Shown here: piece by piece, positions 40,334 through 50,507 of the stretch
Layout: each line of letters begins with the position of its first letter
How positions within the stretch are numbered: the first letter of the stretch is position 1
Assembly: GCA_001798885.1 (NCBI GenBank)
Contig: MGQW01000007.1
Span: forward strand, 1 to 64,000
Origin: Deltaproteobacteria bacterium RBG_16_64_85
Lineage (GTDB): Bacteria > Desulfobacterota > Deferrimicrobia > Deferrimicrobiales > Deferrimicrobiaceae
Direction of reading: 5' to 3'
DNA: 64,000 nucleotides
The notes under the pieces: model-generated
What the model was told of the DNA's origin: nothing
What the model saw: the letters and a program-made list of their open reading frames with translations, nothing else
Databases searched by the model: none
Position numbers and translations under genes: made by a program

Positions 40334-42363
40334 CGGCCCTCCGTCGATTTCAGAAGGGCGGCGCAATGGCTGCGAACCGCCGCCCGGCGCGACTCCTTGC
40401 CCCGGTGCAGGTAGCCCAGCGCCTCCGCCCCCCCGATGCGGAAAAGCGCGGTTGCGGCGTCCAGTCTCAGGGAAACCTCCTTCGTGGACGAGAAAAACGC
40501 CTCCTCCAGGAGGATCCTTCCGAGGGAAGGCATCGTCTCCGGGACCTTGAGTTTTCCGAGCGCGAGGATCACCTCGCGCTTCACGCGGATGTCGGGGTAG
40601 TCGAGGACGCGAACCAGCCCTTGCGCTGCACCGCGGGCCCCGATCTCGCCGAGAAGGAAGCACATGTTCCGGACGAAATACCAGCGGGGATGGGAGAGCT
40701 TTTCCAGGATCGCCGGGACGGCCGTTCCCCCCATGCGGACGGCCAGGGACAGCAGAAGCTTTCGCCTGCTCGCGTCCGACTCCACGAGGAGGCGGTTAAG
40801 CACTGCATGGATCGCGTCCTCGCTGAACGCGGCGAGAAAGACGGGAATCCTCCCCGAGTCCTCGGTGGAAATATCGCGGGAGAGGTAGAGGTCGATGAGA
40901 TGGCCGAAATCGACCCCTTCGATGACCCTGCGCACCTCCTCCCGCCCCTCTTCCGGGGCATTCTCGCGGATCGAGGAAAGGGCGCCCAGCACGGTTTCGA
41001 GAAGAGCGAACTCCTTCCGTGAGATGATGTTCGGGAGGTATTTCCTTATGTCCTCGAGCAGCTGGAGGAACTCCGCCGCGTTTTTCTCGCGCGCGAGAAG
41101 CTCCAGCATCACCAGGACCGCTTTCCTGTACCTGGCCTCCTCGCGGAAATGGTCGAGCACCGCCGGGTCCGGAGGCGAGGCGCTTCGCGCCTGCAATTGC
41201 ATGCCGGCATCGCCTGCCAACGCATCCATGAAGCGGGAATGTCCCTCATCCAGATACGCCTTCTCGGACCTGGCGAGCAGGAGCTTCTCGACGGCCTCCC
41301 AGGTCTTGACGGCGTAATATTCCTTGGCACGCAGGCTTTCCCGGGCACGCTCCTTGAGCCGCGGGAGAAGGGAGCCGTGCACATCGCGTTCGGCCGCGAT
41401 GATCTCGAATATCTTTCGAAGCCGCTTGCCCCCTTTAACTTCGGTGGACAGCAGGCTTGCGGTCAGGTCGATAAAATCGTCGTCCGTGTAATCCGCCGCC
41501 AGGGCCCGGGTGAAGGAAACCGGAAGGGAAAGAGCCGCTTCGTCCAGGTCTTCCCCGCGGTCTTCTCCCGGCCCGGCGAACCCGTCATCAAGGAAATGCA
41601 GGAGTTCTTTCTTCCTGTCCTCGGGAAGGGTCCGGATCGTTTCCCCCAGGTGCCGGAACATGCGGCGCAGCACTTCGGGCGAAACCGCATCCTCCTGAGC
41701 CGGGGGGCCGGATGCACCCGTCTCCCTTTCCGCGAAGGCGCGGGCTCGTCGAAGGATCACGGGAATCAGCTCCGGCGATCCGGAGAGCTCTTCCACGACC
41801 TTTCTTTCCCCTCCCTCATCCGCGGTGTTCGCGGTCAGGAGCATTTTCCACAGCATATCTTCGCGCCCCGGAAGCTCGGGGCCGTCTGCCGGGTTCACGA
41901 TCCGCCGGGATAGAACCTCTTTGTAGTTGTAGGGATAAATGAAGATTCCCGGCAGCCGCTCCCGCTGCAGGAACGCCTCGGGGGATTCGTTCGATTTGCC
42001 CGACCTTGAATCATGAAGGCAGCGGAAAAACATGAGCAGCCCTTCCGGCGTGGCATCCCCCCCGAAACCGAGCGTGGCAACCTGGTTGAGATATAGCGTC
42101 TCCGCGAAAGGTGAAATAAGCGCATGTCCCGCCCCAATAAAGGTGTCCCGGTAAAGGACCCTGTCCCGCGCGATCCCGAATAGAACGCGGTGTCCCGGCT
42201 CCTGCGCAATCCGGGAAACCAACGCGGCGTGGACCGGTTTCACGCGCTCCGCCAGGAAAGGATGACCGGCCTGGTACAGGCCCGTCCAATGGCAGACGCG
42301 GGCAAGGTCGAGGAGGAGCCGTTCGATCTCGGGGAATACGATCTCGGGTTGCCCTACAACCAT
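40330..42363 (-). CDS. HEAT-repeat scaffold protein coupled to HD-GYP
   Basis: A 677-residue, soluble, helix-rich protein. The C-terminal 150 residues contain HEAT-like repeats (AILEKLSHPRWYFVRNMCFLLGEIG; GLVRVLDYPDIRVKREVILALGKLK; SLRLDAATALFRIGG). The N-terminal part is unassigned. HEAT arrays serve as protein-binding scaffolds. Its stop overlaps the HD-GYP start, so both are made together; I infer it delivers a partner or signal to the phosphodiesterase. GGAGG lies 10 nt before the ATG. Confidence 0.8.
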   Translation of the reverse strand: MVVGQPEIVFPEIERLLLDLARVCHWTGLYQAGHPFLAERVKPVHAALVSRIAQEPGHRVLFGIARDRVLYRDTFIGAGHALISPFAETLYLNQVATLGFGGDATPEGLLMFFRCLHDSRSGKSNESPEAFLQRERLPGIFIYPYNYKEVLSRRIVNPADGPELPGREDMLWKMLLTANTADEGGERKVVEELSGSPELIPVILRRARAFAERETGASGPPAQEDAVSPEVLRRMFRHLGETIRTLPEDRKKELLHFLDDGFAGPGEDRGEDLDEAALSLPVSFTRALAADYTDDDFIDLTASLLSTEVKGGKRLRKIFEIIAAERDVHGSLLPRLKERARESLRAKEYYAVKTWEAVEKLLLARSEKAYLDEGHSRFMDALAGDAGMQLQARSASPPDPAVLDHFREEARYRKAVLVMLELLAREKNAAEFLQLLEDIRKYLPNIISRKEFALLETVLGALSSIRENAPEEGREEVRRVIEGVDFGHLIDLYLSRDISTEDSGRIPVFLAAFSEDAIHAVLNRLLVESDASRRKLLLSLAVRMGGTAVPAILEKLSHPRWYFVRNMCFLLGEIGARGAAQGLVRVLDYPDIRVKREVILALGKLKVPETMPSLGRILLEEAFFSSTKEVSLRLDAATALFRIGGAEALGYLHRGKESRRAAVRSHCAALLKSTEGR

Positions 42364-42885
42364 ATGGGGGAATCCTCCGATTGCGGGTTGTTTCCCGATC
42401 GTTTCTACTCCCGGAGATCCTTATCGTCCTAACGCCCGGAGATCTTTACGGGAAAATCGGTCCGGCCGCCCTCCCATCTCCCCGTCCTTCCTTCGTTCGA
42501 TGCCACACAACTTCCGCTCCGTCGAAATCCATCCGCCTCTTCCGTGCAAGCCCCCCGAACGGAGCTCGAATGCCACGTTAATTGCGAGATGCTGCACCAG
42601 ATTCGCGATTTCGCTTGCTTTCAGGATTTCCGGATGGTATGGTGGTGACAGCTTGAAAAAACACGAAACGCAATCCTCTCCCCAACGGTCCTTTCGCGGA
42701 AGCGGGTTCGGCGTCTCCCCCGGGCGCCTCTTACGCTTCCCCCAAAGGCTTCCCCTTCGGAAGATCGGATAAGGCTTCCACGTCTTCTCCATGGGTTGTG
42801 CTTGGTGAATCTTCAGCGACCGCGTCATCTTTCCGTGCCATGCGGAAGCTCTCGCGGACAACTTCCTTCAAGGAGAAGAGAAAAA
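42364..42885. other. 522-nt gap without a convincing gene
   Basis: The stretch separates divergent HEAT/HD-GYP and rhlE genes. Frames on both strands are open here, but their products are Arg/Pro-rich and look non-coding. Several GC-rich inverted segments lie at about 42680-42760. No known RNA motif could be assigned. It should hold the divergent promoters and possibly a small RNA. Confidence 0.4.
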
Positions 42886-44160
42886 ATGTCTTTCGAAACA
42901 TTCGGGCTCTGCCCCGAAATCCTTCGCGCCGTAAACGCGAAAAACTACAAAACGCCGACTCCCATCCAGGAGAAGACCATCCCTCACGTGCTGGAGGGAA
43001 AGGACCTCCTCGGGTGTGCCCAGACCGGGACGGGCAAGACGGCGGCGTTCGCCCTCCCGATCCTTCAACGCCTTTTTGCGACGCACGACAAGGGCCGCAG
43101 GCGGCGCGCGATCCGCGTCCTCGTGCTGACCCCGACGCGCGAACTGGCCAACCAGATCGCCGACAGCTTCGGCGCCTACGGCAGGTATACGGGGTTGCGG
43201 CATACCGTGGTCTACGGTGGCGTCAGCCAGAAACCCCAGGATCAGGCCCTCCGGCAGGGGATCGACATCCTTGTGGCAACCCCGGGACGGCTGCTCGACC
43301 TGTGCTCGCAGGGGCTTGTGAATCTTCGTGCCATTGAAACTTTCGTGCTGGACGAGGCCGACCGGATGCTCGACATGGGCTTCCTTCCGGACATCCGGCG
43401 GATCATCGACAAGCTGCCGGACAGCCGGCAGACCCTTTTCTTTTCGGCAACGATACCGGCCGATATCCGGAGACTTTCCGACACGATCCTGCGCAACCCG
43501 GTCCGTGTGGCGGCGACGCCGGTGTCCTCGCCGGCGGAGGCCGTCGAGCACTCGGTCTATTTCGTGGAAAGGCACGGCAAGGGGGAGCTGCTCCGGCACC
43601 TCCTTTCCGACGATTCCATCAAGAACGCGCTGGTCTTTACGCGTACGAAGCACGGGGCCGACCGGGTGGCCCGGCAGCTCTCCCGCGCTCACGTCAGCGT
43701 CGAGGCGATCCACGGCGACAAGTCCCAAAACACCCGCGAACGTGCCCTGGCCGACTTCAAGCGGGGCGCGACGCGGGTGCTGGTGGCCACCGACGTCGCC
43801 GCGCGGGGCCTGGACATCGTCGATCTCTCTCACGTCATCAATTTCGATCTGCCCAACGAGCCGGAGGCCTACGTCCACCGCATCGGCCGCACCGGGAGGG
43901 CCGGCGCGTCCGGCATCGCCCTGTCCTTTTGCGGCATCGAGGAGCGGCCTCTCCTCGTCAACATCGAAGGGCTGATCCGCAAGCACCTGAGCGTGGTGGA
44001 GGAGCATCCTTTCCGTTCCGAGCTTCGGCCTCCGCTCCGGACGAATCTCGACCCCCGGCGCTCGCAAAGCGCCACTCGTCCCTACATGATCCGCGCGGAT
44101 GAGCTTTTCTCTTCAGGGAAAGACGGCGGACTGCACCACCGGCCGGGCGTCAACGGTTGA
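42886..44160 (+). CDS. rhlE: DEAD-box RNA helicase (RhlE type)
   Basis: The 424-residue helicase has the Q motif ([23 protein letters not shown]), motif I AQTGTGKT, Ia [46 protein letters not shown] and [12 protein letters not shown]. It unwinds RNA, probably in ribosome assembly or mRNA decay. The start is ATG 42886 with AAGGAG 10 nt ahead; the longer in-frame N-terminus is not conserved. Its last 11 nt overlap the convergent aldo/keto reductase. Confidence 0.93.
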   Translation: MSFETFGLCPEILRAVNAKNYKTPTPIQEKTIPHVLEGKDLLGCAQTGTGKTAAFALPILQRLFATHDKGRRRRAIRVLVLTPTRELANQIADSFGAYGRYTGLRHTVVYGGVSQKPQDQALRQGIDILVATPGRLLDLCSQGLVNLRAIETFVLDEADRMLDMGFLPDIRRIIDKLPDSRQTLFFSATIPADIRRLSDTILRNPVRVAATPVSSPAEAVEHSVYFVERHGKGELLRHLLSDDSIKNALVFTRTKHGADRVARQLSRAHVSVEAIHGDKSQNTRERALADFKRGATRVLVATDVAARGLDIVDLSHVINFDLPNEPEAYVHRIGRTGRAGASGIALSFCGIEERPLLVNIEGLIRKHLSVVEEHPFRSELRPPLRTNLDPRRSQSATRPYMIRADELFSSGKDGGLHHRPGVNG

Positions 44161-45136
44161 CGGCCCGCATCGCCTCTTCAGGGTAGCGCGGGCCCGATGC
44201 GGCTCCCGGCGGCAGCGCCTCGTCGATCCGGGCCAGGTCCCGCATCGTAAGGATCACCTTCAGCGCGCCGACGTTTTCCTCCAGCCGGTCCCGCCGCTTG
44301 GTACCGGGAATGGGCACCATGTCCTTCCCTTTCGCCAGGAGCCAGGCCAGCGCGAGTTGAGGCGGTGTGCATCCCTTTTCCGCCGCGATCTCCCCGACCA
44401 GGCGCACCAGGTCGAGGTTGCGCTGGAAGTTTTCCCCCTGGAAGCGCGGGGAATTTCTCCGGTAGTCCCCTTCCGGGAGATCCTCGGGCCGCATGATCTT
44501 CCCGGTCAGGAACCCCCTGCCCAAGGGACTGTAGGGGACGAACCCGATGCCGAGCTCCCGGCAGACGGAAAGGACTTCCCCCTCCGGGTCGCGCGTCCAA
44601 AGGGAATATTCGCTCTGCAAGGCTGCGATCGGGTGAACGGCATAAGCGCGGCGGATGGTTGCGGGGGCCGCCTCGGAGAGGCCCAGGAACCGGACCTTCC
44701 CCTCGCGCACGAGCGCCGTCATCGCCCCCACGGTCTCCTCCTCGGGAGTTTCCGGGTCGACGCGGTGCTGGAAATAGAGATCGATGACGTCCACCCCGAG
44801 ACGGCGAAGACTCGCCTCGCACGCCCCCCGGACGTACTCGGGCTTTCCATTGACCCCCTTCCAGCTCCCGTCGCTCCCCCGGACGATTCCGAACTTGGTG
44901 GCCAGGATCACTTCATTGCGGCGGTCCCGGATCGCCTTCCCGACGAGCTCTTCGTTGTGGCCCAGCCCGTAAATGTCGGCGGTGTCGAGGAAGTTGATCC
45001 CCAGGTCCAGCGCCCGGTGCAGGGTCGCGACCGATTCGTTGTTCTCGCGCGCGCCGTAAAATTCCGACATCCCCATGCAGCCCAGACCCAACGCCGAAAC
45101 GGTCAGACCGCTTTTCCCCAGCCGCCTGGATTCCAT
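44150..45136 (-). CDS. Aldo/keto reductase
   Basis: The 328-residue TIM-barrel NADPH enzyme opens [19 protein letters not shown]. It contains the catalytic tetrad: Asp in LDTADIYG, Tyr in the same loop, Lys in ILATKFG, and His in [22 protein letters not shown] lies near the end. It resembles the yeast-type AKR13/IolS group. The substrate is unknown. It follows an ACT-domain gene by 18 nt in the same transcript. A second AKR is at 62031. Confidence 0.9.
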   Translation of the reverse strand: MESRRLGKSGLTVSALGLGCMGMSEFYGARENNESVATLHRALDLGINFLDTADIYGLGHNEELVGKAIRDRRNEVILATKFGIVRGSDGSWKGVNGKPEYVRGACEASLRRLGVDVIDLYFQHRVDPETPEEETVGAMTALVREGKVRFLGLSEAAPATIRRAYAVHPIAALQSEYSLWTRDPEGEVLSVCRELGIGFVPYSPLGRGFLTGKIMRPEDLPEGDYRRNSPRFQGENFQRNLDLVRLVGEIAAEKGCTPPQLALAWLLAKGKDMVPIPGTKRRDRLEENVGALKVILTMRDLARIDEALPPGAASGPRYPEEAMRAVNR

Positions 45137-45154
45137 CGGCGTCTCCTTCCTTGA

Positions 45155-45568
45155 TCAGGAAGCGCCGAGGGCCTTCACCGCCTTTGGGATGTCCTTCGAC
45201 TCAACCCAGAGGATCGCGCCGTACCGGCCGCCGCCGGCATCGATCCCGTCAAGGGCTCTGATGCCGATCCCCGCCTCCGCCAGCTTCGCCGCGACGGCCG
45301 CGATCGCGCCCGCCCGGTTTTCTCCCTGGATCAGGAAGCAGCTCTTTTTCCCGGCGATTTTCAACCCCGTGCGTTTCGCCGCCTTCCGGAAAACGTCCGC
45401 ATCCTCCGGCACGAAATCCAGCTGAACGCGCCGGCCGCGGGGAAAGCCGGTGAAGGCAAGCAGGTTTACTCCCTCGTCCCGCAGCGCTCCCAGCACTCGC
45501 GCCCCCTCGCCCGTCTTGTTGGAAATACCGACCTTGAAATAGTCCACTTTGCGAATCGAATCGGACAT
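45155..45568 (-). CDS. ACT-domain protein
   Basis: The 137-residue protein contains two ACT-like repeats: KVDYFKVGISNKTGEGARVLGALRDEGVNLL and KKSCFLIQGENRAGAIAAVAAKLAEAGIGIRALDG. ACT domains sense amino acids. No catalytic domain is attached, so it is a stand-alone sensor or a partner of an unlinked enzyme. It lies in an operon with the aldo/keto reductase and is divergent from the acyltransferase gene. Confidence 0.8.
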   Translation of the reverse strand: MSDSIRKVDYFKVGISNKTGEGARVLGALRDEGVNLLAFTGFPRGRRVQLDFVPEDADVFRKAAKRTGLKIAGKKSCFLIQGENRAGAIAAVAAKLAEAGIGIRALDGIDAGGGRYGAILWVESKDIPKAVKALGAS

Positions 45569-45674
45569 TTTTCCCCTCCTTCCCGCATGCTTTAGTTAAC
45601 CTTGATTTATTATAGATTACTTTTTCCCTGTAACGGTACTATGTCCTCAATCCGATTCATCCCAAGGGGCCCAG

Positions 45675-47096
45675 ATGGCAGGACACGTCACCCTTCCCTT
45701 CTGGCTCGCCGCCCTCCTGGTCCTGCTGGCGGTCTGGGCCGTGCTGGAACGCCTGTTGATTCCCAGCGTCCGCTGGATCCTCCGGCGGAGGGTCAATCTG
45801 TTCATCGAGGAGATCAGCAAACGCCTTCACCTTGAGATCCATCCCTTCGCGTTGACGAAACGGCAGGTCCTGATCGACCGGCTGATGTACGATCCCAAGG
45901 TCCTGGAAGCCGCCGCCACCCGCGCCCGCGAGAACAACCTCCCGCGGGACGTCGTGATGGCCGAGGTCGAGCGGTACGCCCGGGAGATCGTCCCCTCCTT
46001 CAACGCGTACGTCTATTTCCGGATCGGCTACTGGCTGGCGCGAAAAACCGCCCGCATCCTTTACCGGGTACGCGTGGGCTTCACCGACGAGGCGGGCCTC
46101 TCCCGCATAAGCCCGAAATCCAGCGTCGTTTTCGTGATGAACCACCGCAGCAACATGGATTACATCCTGGTCGCTTACCTGGCGGCAACCCGGACCGCGT
46201 TGAGCTACGCCGTGGGGGAATGGGCGCGGATCTGGCCGCTTCAGACCCTCATCCGGGCCCTGGGAGCCTATTTCATCCGGCGCAACTCGGGCAATCCTCT
46301 CTACCGCCTCGCATTGGAGCGGTACGTCAACATGGCCACCGAGAGCGGAGTCGTCCAGGCGGTCTATCCCGAAGGCGGGCTGACCCGGGACGGTGCGCTG
46401 CGGAGGCCGAAGCTCGGCCTGCTCGATTACATGGTGAGGTCGTTCAACCCGGACGGCGAGCGGAACCTCGTGTTTATCCCCGTTGGCATCAACTACGACC
46501 GCACCCTCGAAGACCGCAGCCTACTGGTCGAGCTGGACTCCCGGGTGCGCAGGAAAAGCATCCCGTTCGTGGTCGGCACCGCGCTCAGATTCTTCCTGCA
46601 CAACCTGTACATGATGCTTCGCGGTCGCTGGTACCGGTTCGGTTACGCCTGCGTCAACTTCGGCTCCCCGGTCTCCATGAGGGAATACTGCAAGGCGCGC
46701 GGAATCGACTTCCGGGCGATGGACAAAGAGGAGCGTTTCCGCAAGGTGGAGGCCCTGGCAGAAGAACTGATGGTCGAGGTGGGGAAGGTGATTCCCGTTC
46801 CACCGGTCTCCCTGGTGGCAACCGTGTTTCTCCGGAACGAGGAGAAACGGTTCAGCGGGCTGGAATTGAAAGCCGAGGTCCACCGGCTGATCAACGCCCT
46901 TGCTGCCGCGGGAGCCCACGTCTATATCCCCCGCCAGGACCAGGAATACGCCGTCGACGTGGGGCTGCGCATGCTGACGCTGCGTCGCCTGGTCCTCGAG
47001 GAGGAGGGGCTCTACCAGGCGAGGCAGGAGGAGCTCCCGCTCCTGCGATACTACGCCAACTCGATTGCGCACCTGCTCCCGGCGTCGAGCTCCTAG
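45675..47096 (+). CDS. PlsB-like glycerol-3-phosphate acyltransferase
   Basis: The 473-residue protein has an N-terminal membrane helix (residues 8-30) and the PlsC/PlsB acyltransferase domain: block I MNHRSNMDYIL (HX4D at 157-162), block II with FIRR, block III VYPEGGLTRDG and block IV FIPVGINYDRTLED. It probably acylates glycerol-3-phosphate or a lyso-phospholipid at the inner membrane. It is longer than PlsC (about 250) and shorter than E. coli PlsB (807). AAGGGG precedes the ATG at 45675. Confidence 0.85.
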   Translation: MAGHVTLPFWLAALLVLLAVWAVLERLLIPSVRWILRRRVNLFIEEISKRLHLEIHPFALTKRQVLIDRLMYDPKVLEAAATRARENNLPRDVVMAEVERYAREIVPSFNAYVYFRIGYWLARKTARILYRVRVGFTDEAGLSRISPKSSVVFVMNHRSNMDYILVAYLAATRTALSYAVGEWARIWPLQTLIRALGAYFIRRNSGNPLYRLALERYVNMATESGVVQAVYPEGGLTRDGALRRPKLGLLDYMVRSFNPDGERNLVFIPVGINYDRTLEDRSLLVELDSRVRRKSIPFVVGTALRFFLHNLYMMLRGRWYRFGYACVNFGSPVSMREYCKARGIDFRAMDKEERFRKVEALAEELMVEVGKVIPVPPVSLVATVFLRNEEKRFSGLELKAEVHRLINALAAAGAHVYIPRQDQEYAVDVGLRMLTLRRLVLEEEGLYQARQEELPLLRYYANSIAHLLPASSS

Positions 47097-47100
47097 GACT

Positions 47101-47325
47101 TCAGGACCTGTCGCGCTTGAGAACGGGAACCCACCTGGCGTTCCGCCAGATGTAAGCCTGATCTTCGGTGATCTTCAGGGATAGGACGCCGTGAACCCTC
47201 GCCAGGCTCACGAGCGTGTCCTTCGAAACCCACAGTTCCTCGAAGGACGGAAACTGTCTGGGCGCTTCTTCGATGCGCATGCTGCACATTATGACGAGGA
47301 GCAATAAAGCCAAGTAGGTTCGCAC
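47101..47325 (-). CDS. Small exported hypothetical protein
   Basis: The 74-residue frame starts at GTG 47325 with AAGGAGGG 5 nt ahead. It has a short hydrophobic N-terminus (RTYLALLLLVIMCSM), probably a signal peptide or membrane anchor; the Cys14 context (VIMC) fits a lipobox only poorly. The remainder is small and soluble (LKITEDQAYIWRNARWVPVLK). The family is not recognised. It converges with the acyltransferase, with 4 nt between stops. Confidence 0.6.
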   Translation of the reverse strand: MRTYLALLLLVIMCSMRIEEAPRQFPSFEELWVSKDTLVSLARVHGVLSLKITEDQAYIWRNARWVPVLKRDRS

Positions 47326-47410
47326 GAACCCTCCTTCACGCCAGGCGGGCGATCGGATCCTCTGGGTTCTCAGGTATTCAATCTTGGATTACGGCTGTTT
47401 CAGGCAGGAT

Positions 47411-49858
47411 TCAGGATCCGGGTGTTTTTCCGACCCGGGGAAATAGCCCTCCAGCGGCAAGGTAAAGGATCCCGCCGATGGCGACGGTCCCGCGAAATCC
47501 GATCCACATCGCTCCGACAGAGGCCAGGGAGGCCCCCGCCACCGAGAAAAAGCCGTTGATCCCCCACGCATAGGGGATCGCAGGCGCAGCCGCTCCCGCC
47601 AGCCGCGAAAGCCCCGACGGGAACGGCATCCCCATGAAAAACGCCGCCGGACCCAGTGAGGCGATGAAAACGGCAATCCGCGTCGTCTCTCCCATGGGCA
47701 GGAGGAACCTTGCGGACAGGGAAAGGAAGAGGAATCCGGCAAGCGCCAGGAACGCAATTCCGGGAAAGACGCGGCCCTTCATCGTCGCCTCCGACTCCCA
47801 CCTCCCGGAAACCGCGCTTCCAAGTCCCGAGAAAAAGGCAAACCCTCCGATGGCGACCGTGGCGGCGCGGATGGCGTCGCCCAGGAGGAGGATCCCGATT
47901 TTCAGAAATGTCAGCTCGATCAGCATGTACGCCATGCCCAGGGCGGAAAAATAGGCCGCCAGGTAAATCCCGCCCGCCTTCCCCGGCAGGCGCGCGACGG
48001 CAAGCGGAACCAGGAGGCAGACCGAGGCGAGCACCAGCGAGACGGCGAGGGACGCAAGCAGGAAAACCACTCCCCATTCCACGAATGGAACCCACTGGCT
48101 TCCCAGGAGCCTGCGGAACTCGGGCAGGGAGCGCAACCGCAGGAAGCGGTGGAAATAGGGGGAATCGTCGGTCGCGGGGGAAAGGTCGAAGAGTTCGCCT
48201 TCCCGCCCGCCGGAAGGCCCGGCGAGGACCCTCCGCACGGCGGTCCGCAGTCCCTTTTCCCCGGCTCCCTCTTCGGCCGCGGGGCCGTCCGGCGGCCACA
48301 CGATCGAAAACCCCGTCTGCCCGCAGAAACGCTCCACCCGCACCCTTTCCTCGCCGGTAAAGGGAAGCCGCCTTGCGAGAATGGCGAACGAACCCCAGCC
48401 CCGCACCATTATGATTCTCTGCGATGCGGGGACCGGATCGTCCTTTTCCAGTTCCAGTCGGAGCGTTGCAAGGATCTTGACGCTTTCCCTGGGGGGAGTC
48501 TTCAGCCAGCCGGAGAACGCGATCACGCCTTTTTCCGTCAGGCGCGACAGCGCCGACCGGATGCCTTCCCGCGTGAGGAGGTACGTCTCGCCCGTGGCAT
48601 GAATCCCCAGCGAGGAATACGTCGCCGACGATATCTCCGACACTTCGATCAGGTCGAACCTGCTTCCCTCGCGCGCCAGGAAATTACGCGGGCCCTCCGT
48701 CCGGATCTCCGTCGGCATCGCCGCCGGCAATCCCGCGGAGAACCCGGAAAGGTCCGACCGCACAAGCGCCACGAATTCCGCCGCGGGCTCCACGACGGTG
48801 ACCGAGGCTGCTCCGTTTCTCGCCGCGGTAAGGATCCCCTCGGTCCCCCTGAGGCCGAACTGGAGGACCGCGGGACGGTCGACCATCCGGTACGCCGCCA
48901 CGAATGGAAAACCGTCGAGGTAGGCGGGAGGGCTCTTTCCCCCGTTCTCCGGGACGACCCCGCGGGCCTCGCCGTCGAAGAACAGCGCAGCCTGCGGGGG
49001 GATGTCTCCGGCGAACCGGAAGCTCAGGCCCGGGGCGCTGTGGATTCCGCCGGCGAACAGCGCGCGGTAATCCCCGGACGGGCCTGAGCGCGAAGCGAGG
49101 GTTTTCGCGCCGGGAAGCCGCCGGGCGACCGCCAGATCCTTGTAAGGGGAAAGGCGCAACTCGGCCGGAGAAAGGAACAACAGCAGCATCGAGGCCCCGC
49201 AGACCGCCATCCGCCCCCTGTAAAGCCGCCCGGCGGGAACCCCAAGCACGAAAAGAGCCGCCGCAATAGCAAGGGCCAGCGGAACGCGCAGGAGGGATTC
49301 CGTTCCCACCAAGAAGAAGACGGGAAGAGCCAGGACCGCGCCTGCGGCTGAACCGGCGAACGCGGCCGCGTAGACCGGACCCGGCTCTCCGAAGCGAAAG
49401 GCGAACGGGACCGCGATCGCCCCTCCCGCCAGGAAAAACGGGACGGCGAGCAGGAGAAAGAACCCTCCGAACCCGATCCATGCGGAAGGCTCCCAAAGGA
49501 GAAGGAACGGGTCGAAGGTGACCGCCTGGGAAGCCCGGAAAGCGAGGTCGAACGACGGGGCCGCCAGGAGAACCAGCCAGGCGAAGAACGTCACGGGGGC
49601 TTTTTCGATTCTCCGGCGGAGCAGGTGCATCGCGAGCCCGGCTCCGCCGAAGCCCAGCATCGCCTGCGAAACGATCAGCGGGACGAAGTGGGGCCAGAAG
49701 CGGAAAGACAGGAGCCGGATGAGGAAGATCTCGTCCGCCAGCGCGGCCGCCGACAGGAGGAAGACGACGGGAAGAACCACCCCGTGCCCGGGGCGGTCAG
49801 TGGCCAAGGAGCCGGACGAAGGCGACGGGGAGGACGTTTCGCTGGGAGACGGAGCCAT
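47411..49858 (-). CDS. Spermidine-synthase-like membrane protein
   Basis: The protein of up to 815 residues has an N-terminal block of about six helices, a central SAM-dependent aminopropyltransferase-like Rossmann region (SVTVVEPAAEFVALVRSDL, FDLIEVSEISSATYSSLGIHATGETYLLTREG) and a C-terminal block of about seven helices. This is the layout of membrane-bound spermidine-synthase homologues seen in many bacteria, whose substrate is uncertain. ATG 49858 lies 62 nt inside pcm, and a later start such as TTG 49807 is possible. Third gene of the Lon-pcm operon. Confidence 0.8.
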   Translation of the reverse strand: MAPSPSETSSPSPSSGSLATDRPGHGVVLPVVFLLSAAALADEIFLIRLLSFRFWPHFVPLIVSQAMLGFGGAGLAMHLLRRRIEKAPVTFFAWLVLLAAPSFDLAFRASQAVTFDPFLLLWEPSAWIGFGGFFLLLAVPFFLAGGAIAVPFAFRFGEPGPVYAAAFAGSAAGAVLALPVFFLVGTESLLRVPLALAIAAALFVLGVPAGRLYRGRMAVCGASMLLLFLSPAELRLSPYKDLAVARRLPGAKTLASRSGPSGDYRALFAGGIHSAPGLSFRFAGDIPPQAALFFDGEARGVVPENGGKSPPAYLDGFPFVAAYRMVDRPAVLQFGLRGTEGILTAARNGAASVTVVEPAAEFVALVRSDLSGFSAGLPAAMPTEIRTEGPRNFLAREGSRFDLIEVSEISSATYSSLGIHATGETYLLTREGIRSALSRLTEKGVIAFSGWLKTPPRESVKILATLRLELEKDDPVPASQRIIMVRGWGSFAILARRLPFTGEERVRVERFCGQTGFSIVWPPDGPAAEEGAGEKGLRTAVRRVLAGPSGGREGELFDLSPATDDSPYFHRFLRLRSLPEFRRLLGSQWVPFVEWGVVFLLASLAVSLVLASVCLLVPLAVARLPGKAGGIYLAAYFSALGMAYMLIELTFLKIGILLLGDAIRAATVAIGGFAFFSGLGSAVSGRWESEATMKGRVFPGIAFLALAGFLFLSLSARFLLPMGETTRIAVFIASLGPAAFFMGMPFPSGLSRLAGAAAPAIPYAWGINGFFSVAGASLASVGAMWIGFRGTVAIGGILYLAAGGLFPRVGKTPGS

Positions 49859-50507
49859 CGGCGCTTTTCTCGATGAATACCAGGTTCTGGGTCAGGAAAG
49901 GGCCTCCGACCGGCAGGATCATCCGTCCGCCGTTTTTCAGCTGCCGGAGGAGCGGCGGCGGGATGTGGCCGCCCGCGCAGGTAACGATGATGGCGTCGAA
50001 GGGAGCCTTCTCCTCCCAGCCGTAATACCCGTCCCCCTGGCGGACATGTACATTTCGTAACCCGAGGTCGGAGAGCGTCCGGCGGCTCCTCGCCGCAAGG
50101 GACTCGAAGATCTCCACCGTGTACACCTCTTGTGCGATCTTCGATGCGATCGCCGCCTGGTACCCGGAACCCGTGCCTACCTCCAGGACGCGGTCGGACG
50201 GCTTCAGTCGGAGGATCTCGGTCATGAAACCGACAATATAGGGCTGGGAGATCGTCTGCCCCTCCCCGATGGGCAGCGGGCGTGGATCGTACGCACGGGA
50301 GCGCACCCCGGAAGGGACGAAGAGATGGCGGGGAACCTCGAGCATCGCCTGCAGGACCCGGGGATCGGAGATCCCCTCCCGCCGGATCTGATCCCCGACC
50401 ATCGCCTGCCGGGCCGCGAGGTAGGGATCCTCCTGCGCTGCGCACAGGCTGTGGCCCGCCGACAGTGCAAGGACCAGGAAGATCGCGGGCCAACGGAGGA
50501 ACATCAT
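49797..50507 (-). CDS. pcm: Protein-L-isoaspartate O-methyltransferase, exported form
   Basis: The 236-residue enzyme methylates isoaspartyl residues to repair damaged proteins. The family motifs AMLEVPRHLFVP, YDPRPLPIGEGQTISQPYIVGFMTE, VLEVGTGSGYQAAIAS, VHVRQGDGYYG and FDAIIVTCAG are present. Before them lies a clear signal peptide (MMFLRWPAIFLVLALSAGHSLCAA), so the product should act in the periplasm. The ATG at 50507 overlaps the stop of the Lon-like gene. Most PIMTs lack such a signal. Confidence 0.92.
   Translation of the reverse strand: MMFLRWPAIFLVLALSAGHSLCAAQEDPYLAARQAMVGDQIRREGISDPRVLQAMLEVPRHLFVPSGVRSRAYDPRPLPIGEGQTISQPYIVGFMTEILRLKPSDRVLEVGTGSGYQAAIASKIAQEVYTVEIFESLAARSRRTLSDLGLRNVHVRQGDGYYGWEEKAPFDAIIVTCAGGHIPPPLLRQLKNGGRMILPVGGPFLTQNLVFIEKSADGSVSQRNVLPVAFVRLLGH

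Noticed and set aside
42421-42861. Open frame of 146 codons in the gap before rhlE
   Set aside because: Arg/Lys/Pro-rich low-complexity product, no ribosome site, no recognisable fold; treated as non-coding.
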